DNA of 64,000 bases from Paraburkholderia sp. BCC1884 (GCF_900996225.1 NZ_CAAJGL010000064.1:1-64000), one strand, 5' to 3'; shown: positions 28,087 through 37,392, numbered from the stretch's first letter. Notes: generated by a model not told the origin, from the sequence alone. A program made the numbers and translations.

Positions 28087-28785
28087 ATGACCAACGCCGA
28101 TCCCCACGAATTGCAGAAATTCAGCGACCTCGCACACCGCTGGTGGGACCCGAACGCCGAATTCAAGCCACTCCACGAGCTCAACCCCATCCGCCTGAGC
28201 TGGATCGACGCCCATGCGCATCTGGCCGGCAAGAAGGTGCTGGATATCGGCTGCGGCGGCGGCATCCTGTCCGAGTCGATGGCCGGGTTGGGCGCCCACG
28301 TGAAGGGCATCGACCTGTCGACTCAGGCGCTCGGTGTGGCCGATCTGCACAGCCTTGAAAGCGGCGTTACCGTCAACTACGAAGAGATCGCTGCCGAAGC
28401 ACTGGCTGCCCGCGAGCCGGGCACGTACGACGTCGTGACCTGCATGGAAATGCTCGAACACGTGCCGCAACCGGCCGCCATCGTCGAAGCCTGCAAGACC
28501 CTGGTGAAGCCAGGCGGCTGGGTGTTCTTTTCCACCTTGAACCGCAACGTGAAGTCGTACCTGTTTGCCGTGATCGGCGCCGAATACATCGCGCGCATGC
28601 TGCCCAAGGGCACGCACGATTACGCCCGCTTCATCCGTCCGTCGGAACTGGCCAGCTTCGTGCGCGCCGCCGACCTGCGCACGGCGGACATCAAAGGTAT
28701 CGTCTACAACCCGCTCAGCAAGCATTTCACGCTGTCCGCCGACACGAGCGTGAACTACATGCTCGCCTGCCGCCGCGACGTCTGA
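28087..28785 (+). CDS. ubiG: Ubiquinone biosynthesis O-methyltransferase UbiG
   Basis: 232-residue class I SAM methyltransferase performing both O-methylations in ubiquinone synthesis at the inner membrane. N-terminal [30 protein letters not shown] is characteristic. The SAM motif I is [16 protein letters not shown] (51-66), followed by motif [11 protein letters not shown] and [20 protein letters not shown]. The gene is followed by gph after 32 bases, the conserved ubiG-gph pair. Confidence 0.96.
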   Translation: MTNADPHELQKFSDLAHRWWDPNAEFKPLHELNPIRLSWIDAHAHLAGKKVLDIGCGGGILSESMAGLGAHVKGIDLSTQALGVADLHSLESGVTVNYEEIAAEALAAREPGTYDVVTCMEMLEHVPQPAAIVEACKTLVKPGGWVFFSTLNRNVKSYLFAVIGAEYIARMLPKGTHDYARFIRPSELASFVRAADLRTADIKGIVYNPLSKHFTLSADTSVNYMLACRRDV

Positions 28786-28817
28786 TCCGCCCCGACCTGC
28801 CGGACCCGAACCCATCA

Positions 28818-29531
28818 ATGAGCGATCCCACGCCCCTGCCCCAACGCGAAGATAACGAAGACGCACTCGGTCTTTGCCAGGCTGTCCTGTTCGACCTCGA
28901 CGGCACGCTTGCCGACACGGCGCCGGATCTTGCGGCCGCCGTCAACAAGATGCGCCACGATCGTGGCCTCGAGATGGTGCCGCTCGAGGATCTGCGCCCG
29001 CTGGCCTCGGCTGGCGCGCGCGGCCTGATCGGCGGTGCGTTCGGCATCGGTCCGGACGATCACGAGTTCGCGTCGATGCGCGAGGAGTTTCTCGCCAACT
29101 ACGAAGCGGACCTGTGCATCGAGACCACGCTGTTTCCCGGCGTGCCGGAATTGCTCGACGATCTCGACGCACGTGGCGTGCGTTGGGGCATCGTCACGAA
29201 CAAGGTTGCCCGACTCACCGAGCCGCTGATCGCGCAACTCGGCCTGGAAGAGCGCGCCGGCTGCGTGGTGAGCGGCGACACGACGCCGCACTCCAAACCG
29301 CACCCGGCGCCCTTGCTGCATGCCGCACGTGAGCTCGACGTCGTGCCGGAGCGCATCGTCTACGTCGGCGACGATCTGCGCGACGTGCAGGCAGGTTTCG
29401 CCGCCGGCATGAAGACGATCGCGGCCGCCTACGGCTATTGCGGCAACGACATTCCGCCGACCCAATGGCACGCTCAGCACGTCGTCAATTCGCCGGCTGA
29501 GTTGCAGAAGCTGTTGCGCGACATCGGCTAA
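28818..29531 (+). CDS. gph: Phosphoglycolate phosphatase
   Basis: 237-residue HAD-superfamily phosphatase removing 2-phosphoglycolate, a by-product of DNA 3'-end repair and oxygenation. Motif I is LFDLDGTLADTAPDLA with nucleophile Asp26 and Asp28, motif II is IVTNK, motif III Lys lies in HSKPHPAPL, and motif IV is VYVGDDLRDVQAG. The first 20 residues are a non-conserved polar extension, so a slightly later start cannot be excluded, but no better ATG exists. It follows ubiG in one unit. Confidence 0.93.
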   Translation: MSDPTPLPQREDNEDALGLCQAVLFDLDGTLADTAPDLAAAVNKMRHDRGLEMVPLEDLRPLASAGARGLIGGAFGIGPDDHEFASMREEFLANYEADLCIETTLFPGVPELLDDLDARGVRWGIVTNKVARLTEPLIAQLGLEERAGCVVSGDTTPHSKPHPAPLLHAARELDVVPERIVYVGDDLRDVQAGFAAGMKTIAAAYGYCGNDIPPTQWHAQHVVNSPAELQKLLRDIG

Positions 29532-29660
29532 GCAGTGCTGTCGAGCAGCCCAGACGCGAGCCGGGCACTGCGCCGCTCGTGCCCGGCCAATCAGTCGGCA
29601 CGCGGCCGTCAATCTATTGTAAAATCTACGCTGGCTCAGACGTTTTGAGCAACGAACCGC

Positions 29661-30030
29661 GGGGGCGACCTGGTTTCGACAGGGGTTGCGAAGCGGCTAG
29701 GGCATGTCGAGGACCCGTCACCTCGTTAATCAATGGGAAAAACGTAACTGCAAACGACGAAACGTTCGCACTGGCAGCCTAAGGGCCGCCGTCCTCTGCC
29801 TAGTTCACTGACGGGCTAGAGTCGCAAGACCGGTAGCAATACCGACAGAGGTCATATACGTCAGTTAAGCCTTGGTGGTGTCACGACATCCGGGTCGAAA
29901 ACCTAGTGAATCGCCTGAGTGCAGCGTGTTCGTCCGCGTCGCTCGGGTTAAATCAAATGACAGAACTAAACATGTAGAACTAGTCGTAGAGTGCTTCTGG
30001 ACGCGGGTTCGATTCCCGCCGCCTCCACCA
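29661..30030 (+). ncRNA. ssrA: Transfer-messenger RNA (tmRNA)
   Basis: 370-base one-piece tmRNA. The 5' end GGGGGCGACCTGGTTTCGAC pairs with the 3' end CGCCTCC-A-CCA (one G-U pair) to form the acceptor stem, and the T-arm reads GCGGGTTCGATTCCCGC. The CCA is encoded. The tag reading frame at 29750-29782 encodes ANDETFALAA. It rescues ribosomes stalled on broken mRNAs together with SmpB. A TAAAAT hexamer at 29620-29625 could be the -10 box; the -35 is unclear. A terminator follows at 30068. Confidence 0.98.
29750..29782 (+). other. ssrA: tmRNA tag-peptide reading frame
   Basis: GCA resume codon to TAA stop encode A-N-D-E-T-F-A-L-A-A. The C-terminal ALAA is the degron read by ClpXP/ClpAP, and the sequence is of the beta-proteobacterial type. 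Confidence 0.95.
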
Positions 30031-30067
30031 GACACCGTTTCAAGCTGCACCTTCAAGTCTTACCAGA

Positions 30068-30101
30068 AACCCGCAAACAGCCTGCTGCTTGCGGGTTTTT
30101 T
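30068..30101 (+). terminator. Intrinsic terminator after tmRNA
   Basis: AACCCGCAA / TTGCGGGTT, 12-base loop, then TTTT; 37 bases beyond the CCA end. Confidence 0.9.
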
Positions 30102-30255
30102 GTTGTCCGCACGCGGCGCGAAAAGGCGTCTAATAAAGCAGCACGAACTCTCGCACGGAATAACCCCAGTCCGCCGACCGTTTATGCCGCACGCGCACAC
30201 GCCGCGTTCTCGCGCTTCGCGCGACACCAACAGCAAAAGATCAGGAGCCCACATC

Positions 30256-30615
30256 ATGCGCAAGACTCTGTTCTGCCTCGCCCTCCTCGCACTGCAACAA
30301 AGCGCCTTCGCCGAAGCGCCCAAAGTCATGGACGGCCGTTTCGTCAACGCGGACGGCATGACCCTCTATACCTTCGACAAGGACACCAAGCCCGGCGCGA
30401 GCGCCTGCACCGGCGGCTGCATGAATTACTGGCCGGCAGCGATGGCGAGCGCATCGGACAAACCGTCCGGTGACTGGACGCTAATCGCCGCCGCCGACGG
30501 CAAACAGCAATGGGCGTACAAGGGCCATCCGCTGTATCGCTACGCGGCGGACAAACAGGCAGGAGATATGAAGGGTGACGGCTTCAAGGACATGTGGCAC
30601 ACGGCCAAGCCTTAA
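30256..30615 (+). CDS. Secreted-repeat lipoprotein-like protein (COG4315 type)
   Basis: 119 residues with a signal peptide (1-19, AFA-EA) and two copies of the short beta repeat typical of COG4315. The first is GRFVNADGMTLYTFDKDTKP, then GASACTGGCMNYWPAA with a CxxxC pair, then the second (QQWAYKGHPLYRYAADKQAGD) ending GDGFKDMWHTAKP. Family members are predicted periplasmic or surface proteins of unknown function. There is no lipobox cysteine here. The ATG has AGGAG 8 bases upstream. It stands alone between two terminators. Confidence 0.88.
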   Translation: MRKTLFCLALLALQQSAFAEAPKVMDGRFVNADGMTLYTFDKDTKPGASACTGGCMNYWPAAMASASDKPSGDWTLIAAADGKQQWAYKGHPLYRYAADKQAGDMKGDGFKDMWHTAKP

Positions 30616-30660
30616 CCGGCAGCCGCGCAAACCGCCGCGCCCACCGCGAGCCTCAAAAAG

Positions 30661-30688
30661 AAAACGCCGGCAGACTGCCGGCGTTTTT
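30661..30688. terminator. Bidirectional terminator
   Basis: AAAACGCCGGCA / TGCCGGCGTTTT with a 3-base loop, between a plus-strand and a minus-strand gene; T tract on one side and A tract on the other. Confidence 0.93.
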
Positions 30689-30748
30689 ACAGCTACGAAC
30701 ACTGAAACCGCGATAAAAGCTACGCGAGCTTCAAACGCGCGTATCCGC

Positions 30749-31015
30749 TCATTCGTCTTTAGGACACTGCAGATTACAGCCGTTCGGATCGCCATTGTCG
30801 CCGCGCTTGCGCATAGCCGATTTCTTGTCGGACTGGAATTTGTCCGACGGCGAGGAAGCGGCAAACGGCATCTGCGGATGCTCGGCAAGCCGGAACTGGT
30901 CCTGCAGGATGCCGCCCGGCACGCCCGGCGAATTCTGGGCGAAAGCCAGGGAAGCGGTGGCGAGCAGCACACCGGCCGTCGCGGCGGCAGCACATGCGTG
31001 AAGAAGAACTTTCAT
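30749..31015 (-). CDS. Small exported hypothetical protein
   Basis: 88 residues. The signal peptide is clear (MKVLLHACAAAATAGVLLAT, cleavage near AFA-QN); the mature 56 residues are polar (SPSDKFQSDKKSAMRKRGDN) and end with a cysteine pair, GCNLQCPKDE. I do not recognise a family. The start MKVLL at 31015 fits a signal peptide. It lies alone between a bidirectional terminator and fdsR, with no indication of function beyond export. Confidence 0.65.
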   Translation of the reverse strand: MKVLLHACAAAATAGVLLATASLAFAQNSPGVPGGILQDQFRLAEHPQMPFAASSPSDKFQSDKKSAMRKRGDNGDPNGCNLQCPKDE

Positions 31016-31129
31016 ATCGGTTCGGTGCGACAAAGCACGCGGTTAAGGCGAAAGGGGAACAGCAGTCTAGAGATTATCCCAAACGAACGCCACACGCAGT
31101 GCCGATCGCAGCTTTCTGGTTACTGCCTC

Positions 31130-32209
31130 TTACACCGTCGCCTCGCCGAGCCCCTCTTCGAGATCGACCAGTTCGCCGCAATCGCACGGATCATAGCCTT
31201 CGAGCAGCTCGACGCTACGGTGAAACGGGCTGCCGCGCAGCAGCTCGATCACCGTCGCAAGCGGCGCTCGCTCGAGCCGGGCACGGTCGCAGGCGAAGTA
31301 ATAGTCTTCGTCGACGACCGGAATGAAGTCGAGGCCGAAGTGATGCGCCGCCGGTTCCACGCCGAAGCCCACATCCGCCATACCGCTTGCGACGAACGCC
31401 GCGATCGCCGAGTGCGTCAGCTCCGTCGACGCATAGCCATTGACCCGATCCGGATCGACGCCGACCTTGCGCAACGCCAGATCGAGCACCATGCGCGTGC
31501 CGGAGCCGGGCTGACGGTTGACGAAGCGAATGTCGTCGCGCGCGAGATCGCCAAGACCGGCGATGCCGCGTGGATTGCCCTTGCCGAGAAAGAGTCCCTG
31601 CTTGCGGCGCGTGAGATGCACGAGCACGTGACGCTGCGGATCGAGCCAGCGCCGGTAGGTATCGGCGCAGGCCGCACGAAACTCGCCGCGTGGCAGATGA
31701 AAGCCCGCCATATCGCATTCGCCCCGCGCGAGCGCACTGACGGCGTCCGCGCTGTCGCGGTATTTGATGTCGACGGGCAGATCCTTCGCGACCAGCGCCG
31801 TCACCAGTGCCGCTACGGCGTAGCCATGCGAGGCGTAGATGCGCACGTCGTCGGCGGGGGGCGCAAGCCAGCGGTTCAGGTCGCTCGCCACTTCGCTCGC
31901 GAGTGCCTGCATGTTGCCGTCGAGCCGTTCGCCGCACAGCCGCTGCGCGCGTAGCACCGCCTGCCCGAGTTCGGACAGCACCGAGCCGCGTCCGCGCTCC
32001 TTCGCGATCAACGCGCCGCCCAAACGCTCTTCGATGCTGCGCAATAAACCCCACGCATGGCGGTAGGACAAACCCTTAAGCGTAGCCGCTTGCGCGATGC
32101 TGCCGGATTCATCCACCAAGGCAAGCAAGGGCACGACGTCCGACAGGCTTGCCTCGCGGCCGTCCGGACCCTTCACTACCAGCTGCGCCTGACACTCGAT
32201 TCTGATCAT
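31130..32209 (-). CDS. fdsR: ModE-like transcriptional regulator of formate dehydrogenase (FdsR-like)
   Basis: 359 residues: an N-terminal LysR/ModE-type winged helix (about 20-85; DVVPLLALVDESGSIAQAATLKGLSYRHAWGLLRSIEERLG) and a C-terminal periplasmic-binding-protein-like domain (about 118-340; VRIYASHGYAVAAL, FVNRQPGSGTRMVLD, DVGFGVEPAAHHFGLDFIP). This is the layout of the regulator divergent from the fds operon in Cupriavidus necator (FdsR), which controls formate dehydrogenase. The effector may be molybdate or formate; unknown here. The ATG overlaps a TCATATATGC box that recurs before fdsG. Confidence 0.85.
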   Translation of the reverse strand: MIRIECQAQLVVKGPDGREASLSDVVPLLALVDESGSIAQAATLKGLSYRHAWGLLRSIEERLGGALIAKERGRGSVLSELGQAVLRAQRLCGERLDGNMQALASEVASDLNRWLAPPADDVRIYASHGYAVAALVTALVAKDLPVDIKYRDSADAVSALARGECDMAGFHLPRGEFRAACADTYRRWLDPQRHVLVHLTRRKQGLFLGKGNPRGIAGLGDLARDDIRFVNRQPGSGTRMVLDLALRKVGVDPDRVNGYASTELTHSAIAAFVASGMADVGFGVEPAAHHFGLDFIPVVDEDYYFACDRARLERAPLATVIELLRGSPFHRSVELLEGYDPCDCGELVDLEEGLGEATV

Positions 32210-32325
32210 ATATGCTTAACGCCTTCCTATTGCGCGTGCTATTTACCGCGCCTATTGTACGGCTACACCATATCGAATAAACGAAGCATAGGTGCACGCA
32301 TTATGAATAACAAGTGCATATATGA
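32206..32325. promoter_or_regulatory. Divergent fdsR-fdsG control region with paired CATATATG boxes
   Basis: TCATATATGC (32206-32215) and GCATATATGA (32316-32325) form a perfect 10-base inverted pair around the 134-base divergent gap. The core CATATATG is itself palindromic. One copy covers the fdsR start codon and the other sits just before the fdsG ribosome-binding site. The AT-rich stretch between them presumably holds both promoters. I infer FdsR binding; it is not shown. Confidence 0.5.
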
Positions 32326-32343
32326 CTTCTGGAGGAGCCCCAA

Positions 32344-32862
32344 TTGGATGATTCCATCGCCATCGCGCCGGAACAGCTCGTGCAGCGTCACGCGCAGCCG
32401 GGAATGTCGCTGCTAGCGGTACTGCATGCGATCCAGGACGAACTCGGCTACGTGCCACCCGACACGGTTGCGCCGCTTGCGCGTGTGATGAACCTGTCGC
32501 GCGCGGAAGTGCACGGCGTCATCACCTACTATCACCATTTCCGCACGCAGCCCGCCGCGCCCGTCACGGTTCAACTGTGCCGCGCGGAAGCCTGCCGCAG
32601 CATGGGTACCGAGGCGCTCGCGCAGCATATCGAGCGGCACACGGGCTGCCGGTTCGACGCTGAGCACGGACAAGCCCACGAGCACGGCCCGGACGCGACG
32701 GTGGAACTGCAATCGGTCTACTGCCTCGGTCAATGCGCGCTCTCGCCGGCCATGACGATCAACGGCACTTTGCACGCCAAAGTCACGCCGAAAAAATTCG
32801 ACGCGCTATTCGACGCGCTTTTGGCCGCGGCCGCCAATAAATGCGTGGAGGTGATGGCATGA
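32344..32862 (+). CDS. fdsG: NAD-dependent formate dehydrogenase gamma subunit
   Basis: 172-residue NuoE-like thioredoxin-fold [2Fe-2S] protein; Cys79, Cys84, Cys127 and Cys131 (LCRAEACRSMG and VYCLGQCALSPA) bind the cluster. The helical N-terminal half (SLLAVLHAIQDELGYVPPD, MNLSRAEVHGVITYYHHF) is typical. Translation begins at TTG: GGAGGAG lies 6 bases upstream and the nearby ATG at 32348 is out of frame. FdsG relays electrons between FdsA and the flavin subunit FdsB. It is the first gene of fdsGBAD and overlaps fdsB by 4 bases (ATGA). Confidence 0.94.
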   Translation: MDDSIAIAPEQLVQRHAQPGMSLLAVLHAIQDELGYVPPDTVAPLARVMNLSRAEVHGVITYYHHFRTQPAAPVTVQLCRAEACRSMGTEALAQHIERHTGCRFDAEHGQAHEHGPDATVELQSVYCLGQCALSPAMTINGTLHAKVTPKKFDALFDALLAAAANKCVEVMA

Positions 32863-34424
32863 CGCGCCTCTACGTTCCGCGCGATTCGTCCGCGCTGGCG
32901 CTCGGCGCCGACCGACTCGCCGAGACAATTGCAGCCGAAGCCGCGCGTCGCGGCATCGAAATCGAACTGGTCCGCAACGGTTCGCGCGGCCTGCTGTGGC
33001 TCGAACCGCTTGTCGAAGTCGCGACGCCGGCAGGCCGCATCGGCTACTCGAATGTCGAAGCAGACGACGTCGCCGCGCTGTTCGACGCCGGCTTCCTGCA
33101 AGGCGGCGAGCATGCGCAGTGTGTCGGCGTGGTCGATGACATTGCGTATCTGAAGAAGCAGCAGCGTCTGACCTTTGCGCGCATCGGCATCACCGATCCG
33201 CTCTCCATCGACGACTACCTCGCCCACGGCGGTCTCCAAGGTCTGCGTGAGGCGCTGCAAACCGACGGCGACGCCGCCTGCGAAGCCTTGATCGAATCCG
33301 GCCTGCGCGGCCGCGGCGGCGCAGCCTTCCCGGCCGGCATCAAATGGCGCACGGTGCGCGGCGCGAAAGCGGCGCAAAAGTACATCGTCTGCAATGCGGA
33401 CGAAGGCGATTCGGGCACCTTCTCCGATCGCCTCGTGATGGAAAGCGATCCGTACATGCTTATCGAAGGGATGATCATCGCGGGCATCGTGACGGGCGCG
33501 ACAGTCGGCTACATCTACGTGCGCAGCGAGTATCCGCATTCGATCGCCACACTCGAAGCCGCCATCGCCAAAGCACGCGCCGCCGGCTGGCTCGGCGACA
33601 GCGTACTCGGCTCGGCCGCGCATCGCTTCGATCTGTTCGTCGCGAAAGGCGCAGGCGCATATGTTTGCGGCGAGGAAACCGCGCTGCTCGAATCGCTCGA
33701 AGGCAAACGCGGCATCGTGCGCGCGAAGCCGCCGGTGCCGGCGCTGGTCGGCCTGCACGGCCAGCCGACCGTCATCAACAACGTCATCACGCTCGCCACC
33801 GTGCCGATCATTTTCGCGCGCGGCGCAGCGTTCTACAAAGACTTCGGCATGGGCCGCTCGCGCGGCACGCTGCCGTTCCAGCTAGCGGGCAACGTCAAAC
33901 AAGGCGGCCTCGTCGAACTCGCGTTCGGCGTGACGCTGCGCGAACTGCTGGTCGACTACGGCGGCGGCACGGCGAGCGGACGTCCGGCGCGCGCGGTGCA
34001 AGTGGGCGGCCCGCTCGGCACCTATCTGCCGGAAACCCAGTGGGACATTCCGATGGACTACGAGGCTTACGCGGCAGTCGGCGCAGTAGTCGGCCACGGC
34101 GGTCTCGTCGTGCACGACGACACGTCGAATCTCGCCGAACTCGCGCAGTACGCGATGCATTTCTGCGCGCTCGAATCATGCGGCAAGTGCACGCCGTGCC
34201 GGATCGGCTCGACACGCGGTGTCGAAGTCATCGGACGGATTCGCAACGGCGATACGTCCACCCGGCAAGTGCAACTGCTGCGCGATCTGTGCGACACGAT
34301 GGTGTCCGGCTCGCTGTGCGCGATGGGCGGCATGACGCCGTTTCCGGTGCTGTCCGCGCTCGATCATTTCCCCGAAGACTTCGGTCTCGCCGATGTGTCC
34401 CAACACGCGCCCAAAGCGGCCTGA
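32859..34424 (+). CDS. fdsB: NAD-dependent formate dehydrogenase beta subunit
   Basis: 521-residue NuoF-like diaphorase subunit that reduces NAD+. The FMN/NADH fold shows GLRGRGGAAFPAGIKW (149-163), CNADEGDSGTFSDR and GAGAYVCGEETALLESLEG; the [4Fe-4S] cluster is held by Cys441, Cys444, Cys447 and Cys487 (SCGKCTPCRIG). About 120 N-terminal residues form an extra thioredoxin-like domain, as in other FdsB/HoxF-type proteins. The start ATG overlaps the fdsG stop; a GGAGGTG box lies upstream. Confidence 0.95.
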   Translation: MTRLYVPRDSSALALGADRLAETIAAEAARRGIEIELVRNGSRGLLWLEPLVEVATPAGRIGYSNVEADDVAALFDAGFLQGGEHAQCVGVVDDIAYLKKQQRLTFARIGITDPLSIDDYLAHGGLQGLREALQTDGDAACEALIESGLRGRGGAAFPAGIKWRTVRGAKAAQKYIVCNADEGDSGTFSDRLVMESDPYMLIEGMIIAGIVTGATVGYIYVRSEYPHSIATLEAAIAKARAAGWLGDSVLGSAAHRFDLFVAKGAGAYVCGEETALLESLEGKRGIVRAKPPVPALVGLHGQPTVINNVITLATVPIIFARGAAFYKDFGMGRSRGTLPFQLAGNVKQGGLVELAFGVTLRELLVDYGGGTASGRPARAVQVGGPLGTYLPETQWDIPMDYEAYAAVGAVVGHGGLVVHDDTSNLAELAQYAMHFCALESCGKCTPCRIGSTRGVEVIGRIRNGDTSTRQVQLLRDLCDTMVSGSLCAMGGMTPFPVLSALDHFPEDFGLADVSQHAPKAA

Positions 34425-34438
34425 CCCAGGAGCCTCAC

Positions 34439-37384
34439 ATGTCCGACCTGCTCAACTCCCCTGCCGGCGGCTGCGGCTCCGGCAATTGCGCCTGCAAGCA
34501 GCAGGTGCAACAACGCGCGCCGCACTCCTTCTTCGATGACACCGACTACGGCACGCCCGCGCGTCACGCCGACGTCGACGTCACGCTCGAAATCGACGGT
34601 CAAGCGGTGACGGTGCCCGCGGGCACCTCGGTGATGCGCGCCGCCGCCGAAGCCGGCGTCAACGTACCGAAGCTCTGCGCGACCGATTCGCTCGAACCGT
34701 TCGGCTCGTGCCGTCTGTGTCTCGTCGAGATCGAAGGCAAGCGCGGCTATCCGGCTTCCTGCACGACGCCCGTCGAAGCCGGCATGAAGGTCCGCACGCA
34801 AACCGACAAGCTGCAGTCGCTGCGCCGCAACGTGATGGAGTTGTACATCTCCGATCACCCGCTCGATTGCCTCACCTGCCCCGCCAACGGCGATTGCGAA
34901 TTGCAGGACATGGCGGGCGTCACGGGTCTGCGCGAAGTGCGCTACGGTTTCGACGGCGCCAATCACCTGAAGGACAAGAAGGATGAATCGAATCCGTACT
35001 TCACCTACGATCCGTCGAAGTGCATCGTCTGCAATCGCTGCGTGCGCGCCTGCGAAGAAACCCAGGGTACCTTCGCGCTGACCATCGCGGGACGCGGCTT
35101 CGAGTCGCGCGTGGCGGCAAGCGATAACCAGCCGTTCATGGAATCGGAGTGCGTCTCGTGCGGCGCCTGCGTGGCCGCGTGCCCGACCGCGACGCTGCAG
35201 GAAAAGACCGTCATCATGCTCGGCCAGGCCGAGCATTCGGTCGTCACCACGTGCGCGTACTGCGGCGTGGGCTGCTCGTTCAAGGCGGAGATGAAGGGCA
35301 ATCAGGTCGTGCGCATGGTGCCGCATAAGAACGGCCAGGCCAACGAAGGCCACGCGTGCGTGAAGGGCCGCTTCGCATGGGGCTACGCGACGCACAAGGA
35401 CCGCATCACCAAGCCAATGATCCGCGCGAAGATCACCGATCCGTGGCGCGAAGTCAGCTGGGAAGAAGCGCTCACTTACGCGGCTTCGGAATTCCGCCGC
35501 ATCCAGGCCAAATATGGCCGCGATTCGATCGGCGGCATTACGTCGTCGCGCTGCACGAACGAAGAAACGTATCTGGTGCAAAAGCTCGTGCGCGCCGCGT
35601 TCGGCAACAACAATGTCGATACCTGTGCACGGGTTTGCCATTCGCCGACGGGCTACGGCCTGAAGACCACGCTCGGCGAATCGGCCGGCACGCAAACCTT
35701 CGCCTCGGTCGATAAAGCCGACGTCATCATGGTGATCGGCGCGAATCCGACCGACGGTCATCCGGTGTTCGGCTCACGTCTGAAGCGCCGCGTGCGCGAA
35801 GGCGCGAAACTGATCGTGGTCGATCCGCGCCGCATCGATATCGTCGATACGGCACACGTGAAGGCCTCGCATCATCTGCAATTACGGCCGGGCACGAACG
35901 TGGCGATCGTGAATGCGCTCGCCCATGTGATCGTCACCGAAGGCCTGGTGAACGAAGCGTTCGTCGCCGAGCGTTGCGAAACGCGTGCGTTCGATCAATG
36001 GCGCGATTTCGTCGCACTGGCCGAGAACGCGCCGGAGGCAACCGAAGCCATCACCGGCGTGCCGGCGCAAGCCGTGCGCGAAGCCGCGCGCATCTTTGCC
36101 ACCGGCGGCAATGCCGCGATCTATTACGGCCTCGGCGTCACCGAGCACGCGCAAGGCTCGACCACGGTGATGGGCATCGCCAACCTCGCGATGGCGACCG
36201 GCAACATCGGCCGCGAAGGCGTGGGCGTGAATCCGCTGCGTGGCCAGAACAACGTGCAGGGCTCCTGCGACATGGGCTCGTTCCCGCACGAACTGCCGGG
36301 CTATCGCCACATCAGCGACTCGATCACGCGCGCGCTCTTCGAGGAAGCCTGGAACGTCACGCTGCAACCCGAACCCGGCCTGCGCATTCCGAACATGTTC
36401 GACGCCGCCGTGCACGGCACCTTCATGGGCCTGTACTGCCAGGGTGAAGACATCGTGCAGTCGGACCCGAATACGCATCACGTGTCGGCGGCGTTGTCGT
36501 CGATGGAATGCATCGTTGTGCAGGACATTTTCCTCAACGAGACTGCCAAGTACGCGCACGTGCTGCTGCCGGGCTCGTCGTTCCTCGAAAAGGACGGCAC
36601 CTTCACCAATGCCGAGCGCCGCATTTCACGCGTGCGCAAGGTGATGCCGCCGGTGCCGGGCTACGCGGACTGGGAAGTCACGGTGATGCTCGCACGCGCC
36701 CTCGGCTATGAAATGGGCTACACGCATCCGTCGCAGATCATGGACGAGATCGCACGACTCACACCGAGCTTCCACGGCGTGTCGTATCGCAAGCTCGAAG
36801 AACTCGGCAGCATCCAGTGGCCGTGCAACGACGCTGCGCCCGAAGGGACGCCGACCATGCACATCGACACCTTCGCGCGCGGCAAAGGCAAGTTCGTCAT
36901 CACGAAGTTCATTGCGACGCCGGAAAAGGTCACGCGCAAATTCCCGCTGCTGCTCACCACGGGCCGCATCCTCTCGCAGTACAACGTGGGCGCGCAGACG
37001 CGCCGCACCGAGAATTCGCGCTGGCACGACGAGGACCGGCTGGAGGTGCACCCGCACGATGCCGAAGAACGCGGCATCAAGACGGACGACTGGGTCGGCA
37101 TCGAATCGCGCGCGGGACAAACCGTGTTGCGCGCGAGGGTAACGGAGCGGATGCAGCCGGGCGTGGTGTACACCACCTTCCACTTCCCCGAATCGGGCGC
37201 GAACGTAATCACCACGGATAGCTCCGACTGGGCCACCAACTGCCCCGAATACAAGGTGACCGCGGTGCAGGTGATGCCGGTCGAACAACCGTCGCAATGG
37301 CAGCAGGATTACTCGCGCTTCAACACCGAGCAGCTCGATCTGCTCAGGCAGCGCGAGCTGGCCAACGCGACGTCGGGTAAGTGA
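34439..37384 (+). CDS. fdsA: NAD-dependent formate dehydrogenase alpha subunit (molybdenum)
   Basis: 981 residues oxidising formate to CO2 at a bis-MGD molybdenum centre in the cytoplasm. The order is: a Cys-rich start (GGCGSGNCACK), a NuoG-like [2Fe-2S] domain (Cys80, 91, 94, 108), an N-terminal cluster with a His ligand (His140, then CLTCPANGDC), two [4Fe-4S] motifs (CIVCNRCVRAC and CVSCGACVAACP), a further cluster (CAYCGVGC), and the molybdopterin domains. The Mo ligand is Cys400 with His401 (ARVCHSPTG), not selenocysteine. Arg601 in LRGQNNVQGSCDMG is the substrate arginine. The gene lies 14 bases after fdsB. The reading frame is open far upstream of the ATG, but that part is fdsB in another frame. 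Confidence 0.96.
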   Translation: MSDLLNSPAGGCGSGNCACKQQVQQRAPHSFFDDTDYGTPARHADVDVTLEIDGQAVTVPAGTSVMRAAAEAGVNVPKLCATDSLEPFGSCRLCLVEIEGKRGYPASCTTPVEAGMKVRTQTDKLQSLRRNVMELYISDHPLDCLTCPANGDCELQDMAGVTGLREVRYGFDGANHLKDKKDESNPYFTYDPSKCIVCNRCVRACEETQGTFALTIAGRGFESRVAASDNQPFMESECVSCGACVAACPTATLQEKTVIMLGQAEHSVVTTCAYCGVGCSFKAEMKGNQVVRMVPHKNGQANEGHACVKGRFAWGYATHKDRITKPMIRAKITDPWREVSWEEALTYAASEFRRIQAKYGRDSIGGITSSRCTNEETYLVQKLVRAAFGNNNVDTCARVCHSPTGYGLKTTLGESAGTQTFASVDKADVIMVIGANPTDGHPVFGSRLKRRVREGAKLIVVDPRRIDIVDTAHVKASHHLQLRPGTNVAIVNALAHVIVTEGLVNEAFVAERCETRAFDQWRDFVALAENAPEATEAITGVPAQAVREAARIFATGGNAAIYYGLGVTEHAQGSTTVMGIANLAMATGNIGREGVGVNPLRGQNNVQGSCDMGSFPHELPGYRHISDSITRALFEEAWNVTLQPEPGLRIPNMFDAAVHGTFMGLYCQGEDIVQSDPNTHHVSAALSSMECIVVQDIFLNETAKYAHVLLPGSSFLEKDGTFTNAERRISRVRKVMPPVPGYADWEVTVMLARALGYEMGYTHPSQIMDEIARLTPSFHGVSYRKLEELGSIQWPCNDAAPEGTPTMHIDTFARGKGKFVITKFIATPEKVTRKFPLLLTTGRILSQYNVGAQTRRTENSRWHDEDRLEVHPHDAEERGIKTDDWVGIESRAGQTVLRARVTERMQPGVVYTTFHFPESGANVITTDSSDWATNCPEYKVTAVQVMPVEQPSQWQQDYSRFNTEQLDLLRQRELANATSGK

Positions 37385-37392
37385 GGCGAGCC

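Noticed and set aside
33344..34438. Upstream open extension of the fdsA frame by 365 codons
   Set aside because: It lies wholly inside fdsB in another frame; the conserved FdsA N-terminus starts at 34439.
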